Under the pieces are notes generated by a model. That model did no database searches, was not told the origin of the DNA, and saw nothing but the letters and a program-made list of their open reading frames with translations. A stretch of 64,000 nucleotides of DNA. Origin: Pseudomonas lijiangensis. Its GTDB lineage: Bacteria; Pseudomonadota; Gammaproteobacteria; Pseudomonadales; Pseudomonadaceae. The stretch spans positions 5,281,001-5,345,000 of the forward strand of contig NZ_CP076668.1 of assembly GCF_018968705.1 (NCBI RefSeq). The letters run 5' to 3'. Positions 1-10,111 of this stretch are shown piece by piece; position 1 is the first letter of the stretch, and every line of letters begins with the position of its first letter. Both the position numbers and the translations under genes were made by a program.

Positions 1-31
1 CCTCTCACTCTTTATCCTAGAGGTTTTACTC

Positions 32-961
32 ATGTCCGCCTATGCCGGAATTGATGTTTCCAAGGCCACGCTGCAGGTTGCACTGTTTCCCAAAGCAGAT
101 GATCTCTGCGTGCCTAACACCGAAGAAGGTCTCGCCAGCATCGCTGAGTACCTCAGCGCCCATCAGGTTGAACGTGTTCTTGTTGAGGCCACCGGGGGTT
201 ACGAGAGACTGTCGGTAAAGCTGCTGGCTAATGCCGGGTTCAAGGTCCAGCGTATCAACCCTGTCCGCTCACGCCAGTTCGCGCTGGCCATGGGCAAGCG
301 CGCCAAGACGGACCCGATCGACGCGCAAATGCTGGCCATGTTCGCCTCCAGCCTGGAGGAAAAGGGTTTCGCCAAGCCTGACGAGGAACGCGAAGTCCTG
401 CTTGAACTGGTCAACTTGCGTAGCAACCTGCTTCAACAACGCGATGACAACCGGCGCCGTATCAAACAGGCCGTACTGCCCTGCGTGGTGGAAATCTACC
501 TCGCGTTGGAGGCCAGCCTTAAAGTGCAGATCAAGTCGGTGGATCAGCTTGTCGCTGCACAAACCCGCCGGGTCGACTCAGAACTGCTGCAACGGCTAGA
601 GGCTGTAAAGGGCGTGGGGGCCGTGACAATCGCCAGCCTCTTCTGCTACCTGCCCGAGCTGGGCGACCTGAGCCGTGGACAAATCGCTGCCTTGGCCGGC
701 GTGGCGCCGTACAACAACGACAGCGGTACCAAGACCGGTAAGCGGCAGATCTACGGTGGGCGGTCGAAACTACGCCGTGCGGCCTACATGTGTGCGCTGG
801 GGATGGTGCGCTACAACTCCGATTTCAAGGAGCGTTATGCGAGGCTGCGTGCCAAAGGCAAGTGCGCGAAAGTGGCCCTGGTGGCCTGCATGCGGGTGTT
901 GCTGATTCGCCTGAACGCCATGGCGCGCGACGGAACACCATGGCGTGATCAGGTGGTTTGA
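32..961 (+). CDS. IS110-family transposase (DEDD/serine recombinase)
   Basis: A 309-residue protein of normal IS110 length. The N-terminal RuvC-like DEDD domain is visible: GIDVSK with Asp8, LVEATGGYE with Glu52, and KTDPIDAQ with Asp94 and Asp97. A helix-hairpin-helix-like GVGAVTIASL follows (about 194-203). The C-terminal transposase_20 domain has LAGVAPYNNDSG (Ser231 is the likely nucleophile), then GKRQIYGGR. The family catalyses RNA-guided recombination without terminal repeats, using a bridge RNA from a noncoding end. The gene is intact and directed towards urtB. Its insertion probably separates urtB from urtA, which normally lies just upstream. Confidence 0.93.
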   Translation: MSAYAGIDVSKATLQVALFPKADDLCVPNTEEGLASIAEYLSAHQVERVLVEATGGYERLSVKLLANAGFKVQRINPVRSRQFALAMGKRAKTDPIDAQMLAMFASSLEEKGFAKPDEEREVLLELVNLRSNLLQQRDDNRRRIKQAVLPCVVEIYLALEASLKVQIKSVDQLVAAQTRRVDSELLQRLEAVKGVGAVTIASLFCYLPELGDLSRGQIAALAGVAPYNNDSGTKTGKRQIYGGRSKLRRAAYMCALGMVRYNSDFKERYARLRAKGKCAKVALVACMRVLLIRLNAMARDGTPWRDQVV

Positions 962-968
962 ATGGGGG

Positions 969-1005
969 GCGGGCGTTGCCCGCCATCGCGGAATCTATCC
1001 GCGAT
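969..1005. repeat. Two adjacent perfect hairpins after the transposase gene
   Basis: GCGGGC-GTT-GCCCGC (969-983) is followed directly by ATCGCGGA-ATCTA-TCCGCGAT (985-1005). Both stems are perfect. They lie just after the transposase stop codon. They may be structured ends of the element (part of a bridge RNA, or recognition sites) or a terminator. They also recall the GCGGGC/GCCCGC core of Pseudomonas REP sequences, which several IS110 elements use as targets. Confidence 0.6.
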
Positions 1006-1117
1006 GACATCATGAAAATGCCCGTTCATCGGGGAGCGATGAAAGACAGTTGGCTCCCACCGTTCAGGAGTGGGTTCATTCGCGAAATGCCTCACCGCCG
1101 ACTGCCAGGCTATCGAT

Positions 1118-2707
1118 ATGCCCAAAACCCTGTACCGCCTCATTCTCACATTCGCGTTCCTGCTGCCGATTGCAGTACACGCCAGTGATGCCGGCGATTT
1201 CGTTTCTGCCAGCTCTTCGCAACAGGCCGACCTGCTTGAAACCTGGGCAGCCAAACCTGCGCCCGAGCGTGTCGAGCTGCTTGAAGCCTTGCGCGATGGA
1301 CGTGTTGCAGCAGACAGCAGCAAACGCGCCTACCTCGAAAACAACGAGCAATACGTGGCCGTGGATGCCCAGGCACCTGCCGCCGCCGATGCGCCAAACC
1401 CTGATGAACCGCGCAAACTGCGCCTGAACAATCGGCTGCGGGGTCTGGTCGAGACCGCGCTGGCCAGTCACCAATTGCTGGCGGCCGATGCAAAATTGCG
1501 TCTGTCTGCTGCCCGGCAATTGCAGAAAAGCGCCCGCCCCGCTCAGCTTGAACTGCTGACCCAACGGACCGCCGCCGAAACCGACTCCGGCGTCAAGGAC
1601 GCCCTGACGCTGGCGCTGGCCAACCTGCAACTGGTCGACAGCAGCCCTTCGGTGCGTCTGGCAGCCGTGCGCCTGCTGGGTGAAACCGGCGACCCGCTGG
1701 CCCGCACCCGGCTTGAAAGCCTTCTATCCCCCGGCGTGGAAACCGATGCAACCGTGCGCATTGCGGCCGAAACCAGTCTGGCGCAGGTCAAGCGCAAGCT
1801 GATGATCGGCGAAGTGCTGGGGCAGGCCTTCAGTGGCATGTCCCTGGGCTCGATTCTGTTGCTGGCCGCTCTCGGGCTGGCGATCACCTTCGGCCTGCTG
1901 GGCGTGATCAACATGGCCCACGGCGAAATGCTGATGCTGGGTGCCTATTCAACCTACGTGGTGCAGTTGATGTTCCAGCGCTATGCGCCGGGCGCCATCG
2001 AGTACTACCCGCTGATCGCCTTGCCGGTGGCGTTTTTCGTCACGGCGCTGATCGGCATGGCGCTGGAACGCACCGTGATTCGCCATTTGTATGGCCGCCC
2101 GCTGGAAACCCTGCTCGCCACCTGGGGCATCAGCCTGATGCTGATTCAGGCCGTGCGGCTGGCTTTCGGTGCTCAGAACGTTGAAGTCGCCAACCCTGAG
2201 TGGCTGTCGGGCGGGATTCAAGTGCTGCCCAACCTCGTGCTGCCTTACAACCGTATCGTGATCATCGCCTTCGCGCTGTTCGTGGTGGTGCTGACCTGGC
2301 TGCTGCTGAACAAGACCCGACTGGGCCTGAACGTGCGCGCCGTGACCCAGAACCGCAACATGGCCGCCTGCTGCGGCGTGCCCACCGGACGAATCGACAT
2401 GATGGCCTTCGGGCTGGGCTCGGGTATCGCCGGGCTGGGCGGCGTGGCCTTGAGTCAGATCGGCAACGTAGGTCCGGACCTGGGCCAGAGCTACATAATC
2501 GATTCGTTCCTGGTGGTGGTACTCGGCGGTGTCGGCCAACTGGCGGGCAGCGTAATGGCCGCCTTCGGGCTGGGCATCGCCAACAAGATTCTTGAACCGC
2601 AAATCGGTGCCGTATTGGGCAAGATCCTGATCCTGGCGCTGATCATTCTGTTTATCCAGAAACGTCCGCAAGGCCTCTTCGCACTGAAAGGACGGGTGAT
2701 CGACTGA
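1118..2707 (+). CDS. urtB: Urea ABC transporter, permease UrtB
   Basis: A branched-chain-amino-acid-type permease of 529 residues. The start at 1118 is preferred over an in-frame TTG-type start 16 codons upstream because it opens a signal peptide (RLILTFAFLLPIAVHASDA). Residues of about 30-230 form the long Ala/Leu-rich soluble region typical of UrtB. From about residue 240 there are membrane helices, including ITFGLLGVINMAHGEMLMLG and a GLGSGIAGLGGVALSQIG segment. The stop overlaps the urtC start by one base, so the transporter genes form one operon that runs into urease. The substrate-binding gene urtA is not in the window; an IS110 gene occupies the place directly upstream. Confidence 0.95.
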   Translation: MPKTLYRLILTFAFLLPIAVHASDAGDFVSASSSQQADLLETWAAKPAPERVELLEALRDGRVAADSSKRAYLENNEQYVAVDAQAPAAADAPNPDEPRKLRLNNRLRGLVETALASHQLLAADAKLRLSAARQLQKSARPAQLELLTQRTAAETDSGVKDALTLALANLQLVDSSPSVRLAAVRLLGETGDPLARTRLESLLSPGVETDATVRIAAETSLAQVKRKLMIGEVLGQAFSGMSLGSILLLAALGLAITFGLLGVINMAHGEMLMLGAYSTYVVQLMFQRYAPGAIEYYPLIALPVAFFVTALIGMALERTVIRHLYGRPLETLLATWGISLMLIQAVRLAFGAQNVEVANPEWLSGGIQVLPNLVLPYNRIVIIAFALFVVVLTWLLLNKTRLGLNVRAVTQNRNMAACCGVPTGRIDMMAFGLGSGIAGLGGVALSQIGNVGPDLGQSYIIDSFLVVVLGGVGQLAGSVMAAFGLGIANKILEPQIGAVLGKILILALIILFIQKRPQGLFALKGRVID

Positions 2708-3786
2708 TGAATCAGCCATTGATAGTGACCGCCGCACAGAAAGTCGGGCCAAAGGGCACGCTGACCGTGGGCATTCTGGTTCTGGCCATCCTGCTGGCCA
2801 TGCCCCTGTTGTCGTTGCTGCCTGCCGATAACGGTCTGCAGGTTTCGGCCTATACCCTGACGCTGGTGGGCAAGATCCTCTGCTACGCCATCGTTGCCCT
2901 GGCACTGGATCTGGTCTGGGGTTATGCAGGCCTGTTGTCGCTGGGCCACGGCCTGTTCTTCGCCCTGGGCGGTTATGCCATGGGCATGTACCTGATGCGT
3001 GAAGCGGCAGGCGATGGCTTGCCGGCATTCATGACCTTCCTGTCGTGGACCGAATTGCCCTGGTACTGGGCAGGCACCGACAACTTCCTCTGGGCCCTGT
3101 GCCTGGTGGTGCTGGCGCCGGGCTTGCTGGCGCTGGTGTTCGGCTTCTTCGCCTTCCGCTCGCGGATCAAGGGCGTGTATTTCTCGATCATGACCCAGGC
3201 CCTGACCTTCGCTGGCATGTTGCTGTTCTTCCGCAACGAAACCGGTTTTGGCGGCAACAACGGCTTCACCAACTTCCGCAGCATTCTGGGCTTCAGCATC
3301 AGCTCCCAAGGCACCAGGGCCACGCTGTTTCTGCTCACGGTCCTGTTGCTGGTGGCGAGCCTGTATGTGGGCTGGCGTCTGGCACAGAGCAAGTTCGGTC
3401 GAGTGCTGACCGCTCTGCGCGACGCCGAAAACCGCCTGATGTTCTGTGGCTACGATCCACGTGGATTCAAGCTGTTCGTCTGGGTCCTGAGCGCCGTGCT
3501 CTGTGGTCTGGCCGGTGCCTTGTATGTGCCACAGGTCGGCATCATCAACCCCAGCGAAATGTCACCGACCAACTCCATCGAAGCTGCCGTCTGGGTAGCG
3601 CTGGGTGGTCGCGGCACCTTGATCGGCCCCTTGCTGGGCGCCGGTCTGGTCAACGGCATGAAGAGCTGGTTCACCGTGGCATTCCCTGAATACTGGCTGT
3701 TCTTTCTGGGCGCACTGTTCATCATCGTGACGCTGTATCTGCCCAAGGGCGTGATCGGCCTGCTGAAGAAAAGGAGCGAGTCATGA
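2707..3786 (+). CDS. urtC: Urea ABC transporter, permease UrtC
   Basis: A 359-residue LivM-type permease with about ten hydrophobic segments. Family motifs include LDLVWGYAGLLSLGHGLFFALGG near residue 60 (quoted in part: GYAGLLSLGHG) and ALRDAENRLMFCGY in the cytoplasmic loop (about 240). It pairs with UrtB to form the inner-membrane channel for urea. It starts on the last base of the urtB stop codon and its own end overlaps urtD by four bases (ATGA), which indicates translational coupling. Confidence 0.95.
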   Translation: MNQPLIVTAAQKVGPKGTLTVGILVLAILLAMPLLSLLPADNGLQVSAYTLTLVGKILCYAIVALALDLVWGYAGLLSLGHGLFFALGGYAMGMYLMREAAGDGLPAFMTFLSWTELPWYWAGTDNFLWALCLVVLAPGLLALVFGFFAFRSRIKGVYFSIMTQALTFAGMLLFFRNETGFGGNNGFTNFRSILGFSISSQGTRATLFLLTVLLLVASLYVGWRLAQSKFGRVLTALRDAENRLMFCGYDPRGFKLFVWVLSAVLCGLAGALYVPQVGIINPSEMSPTNSIEAAVWVALGGRGTLIGPLLGAGLVNGMKSWFTVAFPEYWLFFLGALFIIVTLYLPKGVIGLLKKRSES

Positions 3787-4643
3787 ACAACACACCGACA
3801 CCCGCTTTCATGCTCGAACCGATCCTCGATCCCAACTCCGACGCGGGCACCAGCCGAGACGCCATCGGTCTGGGCCAGGTTGCAGGCCAGGGGCTCAATA
3901 CCCGGCACGGCACGATCCTGACCCTGGAAGACATCAGCGTCAGCTTCGACGGCTTCAAAGCCCTCAATGACTTGAACCTGTACATCGGCGTGGGCGAGTT
4001 GCGCTGCATCATCGGCCCCAACGGCGCGGGCAAGACCACGCTGATGGACGTGATCACCGGCAAGACACGCCCCAGCCACGGCAAGGCCTGGTTCGGTGAA
4101 ACCCTGGACCTGACGCAGATGAGCGAAGTGCAGATCGCTCAGGCCGGGATTGGCCGCAAGTTTCAGAAACCCACGGTCTTCGAAGCCCTGAGCGTGTTCG
4201 AGAACCTGGAACTGGCGCAAAAGACCGACAAATCGGTCTGGGCTTCGCTGCGCGCAAAACTCAATGGCGAACAGCGCGACCGGATCAACGAAGTGCTGGA
4301 AACCATCCGCCTGACCGCATCCGCCCAACGCCCGGCCGGTCTGCTGTCCCACGGCCAGAAGCAGTTTCTGGAAATCGGCATGCTGCTGGTCCAGGACCCG
4401 CAACTGCTGCTGCTCGACGAGCCGGTGGCCGGCATGACCGACGCCGAAACCGAATTCACCGCCGAGCTGTTCAAGAGCCTGGCAGGCAAGCACTCGCTGA
4501 TGGTGGTGGAACACGACATGGGCTTCGTGGGCTCGATTGCCGACCACGTGACCGTCTTGCACCAGGGCAGTGTTCTGGCAGAAGGATCGCTGGAAGACGT
4601 ACAGGCCGACGAGCGAGTGATCGAGGTGTATTTGGGGCGCTGA
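3783..4643 (+). CDS. urtD: Urea ABC transporter, ATP-binding protein UrtD
   Basis: A 286-residue LivG-type ATPase. Walker A is GPNGAGKTT (about 78-86), the signature is LSHGQKQF (about 188), and Walker B with D-loop is LLLLDEPVAGM (about 208). The first 42 residues form a family-typical, non-conserved extension before the ATPase fold (TLEDISVSFDGF). The gene overlaps urtC by four bases. A short GC hairpin (GGGCGCT/AGCGCCC) spans its stop codon, and a palindromic repeat separates it from urtE. Confidence 0.95.
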   Translation: MNNTPTPAFMLEPILDPNSDAGTSRDAIGLGQVAGQGLNTRHGTILTLEDISVSFDGFKALNDLNLYIGVGELRCIIGPNGAGKTTLMDVITGKTRPSHGKAWFGETLDLTQMSEVQIAQAGIGRKFQKPTVFEALSVFENLELAQKTDKSVWASLRAKLNGEQRDRINEVLETIRLTASAQRPAGLLSHGQKQFLEIGMLLVQDPQLLLLDEPVAGMTDAETEFTAELFKSLAGKHSLMVVEHDMGFVGSIADHVTVLHQGSVLAEGSLEDVQADERVIEVYLGR

Positions 4644-4652
4644 AGCGCCCAG

Positions 4653-4774
4653 CTGTTAGCTTGAAGCCACAAGCTGCAAGAAAAAGCAGTCCGACTTGGA
4701 TTTTTCTTGTGGCTTGTGGCTTACCACTTCGCTCGATTTTGATTGTTCTTGCGGCTTGTAGCTTGCCGCTTATG
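4653..4774. repeat. AGCTTGAAGC/CAAGCTGCAAG palindromic repeat, copy 1
   Basis: Imperfect inverted arms built on AGCTTGAAGCCACAAGCTGC (4658 onward) and its complement in TCTTGTGGCTTGTGGCTTA (about 4704-4722). A third arm, TCTTGCGGCTTGTAGCTTG, lies at about 4747-4765. The same family recurs at 8260-8353 and 16171-16248. It sits inside the urtD-urtE gap, so it is probably transcribed as an RNA hairpin within the operon. Confidence 0.7.
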
Positions 4775-4792
4775 GCTCCTGAGGAACGAAGC

Positions 4793-5491
4793 ATGCTTCA
4801 AGTCGAAAAACTCCACCAATACTACGGCGGCAGTCACATTCTTCGCGGTCTGTCCTTTGACGTGAAAGTCGGCGAAGTCACCTGTCTGCTGGGGCGTAAC
4901 GGTGTAGGCAAGACCACGTTGCTCAAGGTATTGATGGGGCTGTTGCCGTCCAGAGAGGGGTTGGTGCAGTGGGAAGGCAAGCCCATCACCGGTTTCAAGC
5001 CCCACCAGCGGGTGAATGCCGGTATTGCCTATGTGCCTCAGGGCCGGGAGATTTTCGGGCGGCTGACGGTTGAAGAGAATCTGCTGATGGGCCTGTCGCG
5101 CTTCCCGGGCTCCGAAGCCAAAGAGGTTCCGGCCTTCATCTACGAACTGTTCCCGGTGCTGCTGCAAATGAAGCATCGCCGTGGCGGCGACCTGTCGGGT
5201 GGTCAGCAGCAACAGCTGGCGATCGGCCGGGCCCTGGCGAGTCGCCCTCGCCTGCTGATTCTCGACGAGCCCACCGAAGGCATTCAGCCCTCGGTCATCA
5301 AGGAAATCGGCGCGGTCATCAAGAAGCTGGCCGAGCGTGGTGACATGGCGATTCTGCTGGTGGAGCAGTTCTATGATTTCGCAGCCGAGCTGGCGGACCA
5401 GTATCTGGTGATGTCCCGTGGCGAGATCGTCCAGCAGGGGCGCGGCGAAAACATGGAAGCCGAGGGCGTTCGCGGTCTTGTCACCATTTGA
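4793..5491 (+). CDS. urtE: Urea ABC transporter, ATP-binding protein UrtE
   Basis: A 232-residue LivF-type ATPase. The start at 4793 is chosen because GAGGAACG lies 5-12 bases upstream and the protein then begins at the family start (MLQVEKLHQYYGG). The longer in-frame reading from 4661 would translate the palindromic repeat. Walker A is GRNGVGKTT (about 34-42), the signature is LSGGQQQQL (about 133), and Walker B is LLILDEPTEG (about 153). It couples ATP hydrolysis to urea import with UrtD and is the last transporter gene before ureD. Confidence 0.95.
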   Translation: MLQVEKLHQYYGGSHILRGLSFDVKVGEVTCLLGRNGVGKTTLLKVLMGLLPSREGLVQWEGKPITGFKPHQRVNAGIAYVPQGREIFGRLTVEENLLMGLSRFPGSEAKEVPAFIYELFPVLLQMKHRRGGDLSGGQQQQLAIGRALASRPRLLILDEPTEGIQPSVIKEIGAVIKKLAERGDMAILLVEQFYDFAAELADQYLVMSRGEIVQQGRGENMEAEGVRGLVTI

Positions 5492-5539
5492 GACGCCAAT
5501 CCGTTAAGGTGCATGACTCGACAAAGCAATGAAGACACC

Positions 5540-6385
5540 ATGAATCTGCCTGCCCACACCGCCCTGTTCACCCCCAGCTGGCACGCCGAGCTGGAACTGG
5601 GCTATGGACGTTTCGATGACTGCACCCGGCCGATACAGCGACGCCATAAAGGGCCGCTGCGGGTGCAGAAGCATTTGTATGCCGAAGGTCCGCAAGTCTG
5701 CCAGCACATCATCGTCCATCCGCCCGGAGGCATTGCGGGCGGAGACCGGCTGGATATCTCGGCCACTGTCGGCAAAGAGGCCTGGGCGCAACTGACCAGC
5801 CCCGGTGCTGCCAAGTGGTATCGCGCCGCGAGCCCGGCCTATCAGCAACTGGAGCTGCGGGTCGAACCCGGAGCGACTCTGGAATGGTTGCCCCAGGAAA
5901 CCATCGTGTTCAGCCAGGCCCAGGCCGAACTGACCACCCGTATCGACCTGCAAGGCGATGCCCGGCTGTGTTATTGGGATGTGGTAGCGCTGGGACGTCC
6001 AGCCAGTGGCGAGCGTTTCGAGCAGGGCCATTTTCAGTCGCATCTGGATATCCGCCGCGACGGCCAGTTGCTATGGCATGAACGACAGCGCATTGTCGGT
6101 GGCGATGGTTTGCTGGATTCTCCCATCGGGCTGAACGGCAGGACCGTATTCGCGACCCTGTTGATCACCGGTGACATCGACAGCGAACTGCTCGAAGCCT
6201 GCCGCTCGCTTTCGATGCCCAACCCGGTCAGCGGTGACCTGACCCAATTGCCGGGTCTGGTGGTCGCCCGCTGTCTGGCGGATGAAGCCCTGCATGCAAG
6301 AGCCTGGCTGATCGAGTTATGGAAACGGCTGCGCCCGGCATTGCTGGGCCGCGAGGCGGTAACGCCCAGGATCTGGAATACATGA
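5540..6385 (+). CDS. ureD: Urease accessory protein UreD
   Basis: A 281-residue accessory protein that binds apo-urease with UreF and UreG during nickel insertion and lysine carbamylation. Family features are [10 protein letters not shown] near residue 40, HHPPGG-like [15 protein letters not shown] at about 60-75, and [10 protein letters not shown] at about 90. The start at 5540 matches the family N-terminus ([12 protein letters not shown]). An ATG at 5513 in frame would add nine residues. The gene lies 48 bases after urtE and is the first gene of the urease cluster. Confidence 0.95.
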   Translation: MNLPAHTALFTPSWHAELELGYGRFDDCTRPIQRRHKGPLRVQKHLYAEGPQVCQHIIVHPPGGIAGGDRLDISATVGKEAWAQLTSPGAAKWYRAASPAYQQLELRVEPGATLEWLPQETIVFSQAQAELTTRIDLQGDARLCYWDVVALGRPASGERFEQGHFQSHLDIRRDGQLLWHERQRIVGGDGLLDSPIGLNGRTVFATLLITGDIDSELLEACRSLSMPNPVSGDLTQLPGLVVARCLADEALHARAWLIELWKRLRPALLGREAVTPRIWNT

Positions 6386-6400
6386 TTGTATGGGAGGCGT

Positions 6401-6492
6401 TGTGGGAGGGGGCTTGCCCGCGACAGGGCAAATGCTATTCATGCAGCGTATTCGTCAGCAGTACCGCTGTCGCGAGCAAGCTCCCTCCCACA
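6401..6492. repeat. Inverted REP pair (REPIN) between ureD and ureA
   Basis: TGTGGGAGGGGGCTTGCCCG (6401-6420, continuing CGACA) is mirrored by the complement ending at 6492 (TGTCGCGAGCAAGCTCCCTC..). The two arms differ at only about two positions over 25 bases. This is the GCTTGCxCGCGA-core REP class, arranged as a doublet. Confidence 0.85.
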
Positions 6493-6533
6493 AACACGAA
6501 CAACACATCGGAATTTGAAAAGCGGACCCGACA

Positions 6534-6836
6534 ATGGACCTGACTCCACGCGAAAAAGACAAACTGCTGATTTTCACCGCCGGCCTGGTTGCCGAGCGCC
6601 GTCTGGCTCGCGGGGTGAAGCTCAACTACCCGGAAGCCATGGCCTATATTTCAGCAGCGCTGCTGGAAGGTGCCCGTGACGGGCAGACTGTGGCCGAACT
6701 GATGCATTACGGCACCACGCTGCTGAGTCGCGATCAGGTCATGGAAGGCATCCCGGAAATGATCCCCGAGATCCAGGTGGAAGCTACCTTCCCGGACGGC
6801 ACCAAGCTGGTGACCGTGCATCAACCGATTGCCTGA
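6534..6836 (+). CDS. ureA: Urease gamma subunit
   Basis: A 100-residue small urease subunit of full family length. Typical segments are [15 protein letters not shown] (2-16), [19 protein letters not shown] (about 22-40), and [24 protein letters not shown] [14 protein letters not shown] near the C-terminus. It forms the (UreABC)3 cytoplasmic enzyme. It is separated from ureD by an inverted REP pair and followed 12 bases later by an acetyltransferase gene. Confidence 0.97.
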   Translation: MDLTPREKDKLLIFTAGLVAERRLARGVKLNYPEAMAYISAALLEGARDGQTVAELMHYGTTLLSRDQVMEGIPEMIPEIQVEATFPDGTKLVTVHQPIA

Positions 6837-6848
6837 GCCAGGAAACTT

Positions 6849-8237
<1,389 letters not shown>

Positions 8238-8259
8238 AACGTGCCCGCACCAGGTCCAG

Positions 8260-8353
8260 TTGCAAGCGCCAAGCTACAAGCTGCAAGAAACAGCAGCCGC
8301 CGCGCGTGTGATCCGCTTTTACTTGAAGCTCGCAGCTTGAAGCTTGCAGCTCA
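8260..8353. repeat. AGCTTGAAGC/CAAGCTGCAAG palindromic repeat, copy 2
   Basis: The left arm TGCAAGCGCCAAGCTACAAG (8260-8279, continuing CTGCAAGAAA) faces right arms in ACTTGAAGCTCGCAGCTTGA (8321-8340) followed by AGCTTGCAGCTC. It lies in the ureB-ureC gap, only about 20 bases before the ureC start, so the RNA hairpin could influence ureC translation or transcript stability. Confidence 0.7.
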
Positions 8354-8371
8354 AAATTCGAGACCCGATAG

Positions 8372-10072
8372 ATGAAAATAAGCCGACAAGCCTACGCCGA
8401 CATGTTCGGCCCCACCGTTGGCGACAAGGTTCGCCTGGCCGATACCGAGCTGTGGATCGAGGTCGAAAAAGACTTCACCACCTACGGCGAAGAAGTGAAG
8501 TTCGGCGGTGGCAAGGTCATCCGTGACGGTATGGGCCAGGGTCAACTGCTGGCCGCCGAAGTGGTGGACACACTGATCACCAATGCCCTGATCATTGATC
8601 ACTGGGGTATCGTCAAGGCGGACGTCGGGATCAAGGACGGGCGCATTGCTGCCATCGGCAAGGCAGGCAACCCGGATATCCAGCCGGATGTGACCATCGC
8701 CGTGGGCGCGGCGACCGAAGTGATTGCCGGTGAAGGCATGATCCTGACCGCTGGCGGCGTCGATACGCACATTCACTTCATCTGCCCGCAGCAGATCGAA
8801 GAAGCGCTGATGAGCGGCGTGACCACCATGATCGGCGGCGGCACAGGCCCGGCCACCGGCACCAATGCCACCACCGTCACGCCAGGTCCGTGGCACATGG
8901 CACTCATGCTCAAAGCTGCCGACTCGTTCCCGATGAACATCGGCCTGACCGGCAAGGGTAACGTCAGCGTTCCCGGCCCGTTGATCGAACAGGTCAAGGC
9001 CGGGGCCATCGGTCTGAAGCTGCACGAAGACTGGGGCACCACGCCTGCGGCCATCGATAACTGCCTGAGCGTGGCCGACGAATACGATGTGCAGGTGGCG
9101 ATCCACACCGACACGCTCAACGAATCGGGCTTTGTCGAAACCACACTGGCAGCGTTCAAGAACCGCACCATCCACACCTATCACACCGAAGGTGCCGGTG
9201 GCGGCCATGCGCCGGACATCATCAAGGCCTGCGGCTCGCCCAACGTCCTGCCCAGCTCCACCAACCCGACCCGGCCGTTCACCCGCAACACCATCGACGA
9301 GCACCTGGACATGCTGATGGTCTGCCATCACCTGGACCCCAGCATCGCCGAAGACGTGGCCTTCGCCGAAAGCCGCATCCGCCGGGAAACCATTGCCGCC
9401 GAGGATATCCTTCACGACCTGGGCGCGTTCTCGATGCTCAGTTCCGACAGCCAGGCCATGGGCCGTGTCGGCGAAGTGATCATGCGCACCTGGCAGACCG
9501 CCGACAAAATGAAGAAACAGCGCGGCCCGTTACCTGGAGACGGTCCGGGCAATGACAACTTCCGCGCCAAGCGTTATATCGCCAAATACACCATCAACCC
9601 GGCGATCACCCACGGCATCAGCCATGAAGTGGGTTCCATCGAAGTGGGCAAGTGGGCGGATCTGGTGCTGTGGCGCCCGGCGTTCTTCGGCGTGAAACCG
9701 ACCCTGATTCTCAAGGGAGGTGCCATCGCGGCCAGCCTGATGGGAGACGCCAACGCCTCGATCCCGACGCCACAACCGGTGCATTACCGCCCGATGTTCG
9801 CCAGCTATGGCAGTTCATTGCATGCCACCAGCCTGACCTTCATCAGCCAGGCGGCATTCGATGCTGGCGTGCCGGAAACACTGGGCCTGAAGAAACAGAT
9901 CGGTGTGGTCAAGGGCTGCCGCAGCGTGCAGAAGAAAGACCTGATTCACAACGACTACCTGCCCGATATCGATGTCGATCCGCAGACCTATCAGGTCAAG
10001 GCCGATGGTGTCCTGCTATGGTGTGAACCGGCGGATGTGCTGCCCATGGCGCAGCGATACTTCCTGTTCTGA
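8372..10072 (+). CDS. ureC: Urease alpha subunit (catalytic)
   Basis: A 566-residue catalytic subunit of normal length. Nickel ligands are in HIHF (His134/His136), the carbamylated Lys of GLKLHEDWG (about 217), His in HTDTLNESG (about 246), [12 protein letters not shown] (about 272) and SSDSQAMGR (Asp about 360). The flap catalytic His lies in MVCHHLDP (about 320). Everything needed for activity is present. It hydrolyses urea to ammonia and carbamate in the cytoplasm. A strong terminator follows immediately, ending this half of the cluster; the accessory genes ureEFGJ lie about 22 kb away. Confidence 0.98.
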   Translation: MKISRQAYADMFGPTVGDKVRLADTELWIEVEKDFTTYGEEVKFGGGKVIRDGMGQGQLLAAEVVDTLITNALIIDHWGIVKADVGIKDGRIAAIGKAGNPDIQPDVTIAVGAATEVIAGEGMILTAGGVDTHIHFICPQQIEEALMSGVTTMIGGGTGPATGTNATTVTPGPWHMALMLKAADSFPMNIGLTGKGNVSVPGPLIEQVKAGAIGLKLHEDWGTTPAAIDNCLSVADEYDVQVAIHTDTLNESGFVETTLAAFKNRTIHTYHTEGAGGGHAPDIIKACGSPNVLPSSTNPTRPFTRNTIDEHLDMLMVCHHLDPSIAEDVAFAESRIRRETIAAEDILHDLGAFSMLSSDSQAMGRVGEVIMRTWQTADKMKKQRGPLPGDGPGNDNFRAKRYIAKYTINPAITHGISHEVGSIEVGKWADLVLWRPAFFGVKPTLILKGGAIAASLMGDANASIPTPQPVHYRPMFASYGSSLHATSLTFISQAAFDAGVPETLGLKKQIGVVKGCRSVQKKDLIHNDYLPDIDVDPQTYQVKADGVLLWCEPADVLPMAQRYFLF

Positions 10073-10078
10073 TCCCGC

Positions 10079-10110
10079 AAGGGCCTTCCTTCGGGAAGGC
10101 CCTTTGGGTT
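10079..10110 (+). terminator. Rho-independent terminator after ureC
   Basis: A perfect nine-base-pair stem, GGGCCTTCC-TTCG-GGAAGGCCC (10081-10102), has a UUCG tetraloop, A-rich sequence before it and a T-rich tail after it. It lies seven bases after the ureC stop and also serves the convergent gene at 10112-10438. Confidence 0.9.
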
Positions 10111-10111
10111 T

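Larger units (their letters stand above)
1..1060 (+). mobile_element. IS110-family insertion sequence, left end cut by window
   Basis: The window opens inside or at the left end of an IS110-type element whose only gene is the DEDD transposase at 32-961. Only 31 bases of the left noncoding end are visible. To the right of the gene lie two adjacent perfect hairpins (969-983 and 985-1005) and then unremarkable sequence up to about 1060. A REP-like fragment (GTGGGTTCATTCGCGAA, about 1071-1087) follows. IS110 elements lack terminal inverted repeats, so the right boundary is an estimate. Confidence 0.45.

Noticed and set aside
3783..4643. urtB-urtE as a branched-chain amino acid (liv) transporter
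   Set aside because: The proteins are LivHMGF-like, but UrtB has the long N-terminal region typical of the urea type and the genes run directly into ureD-ureA.
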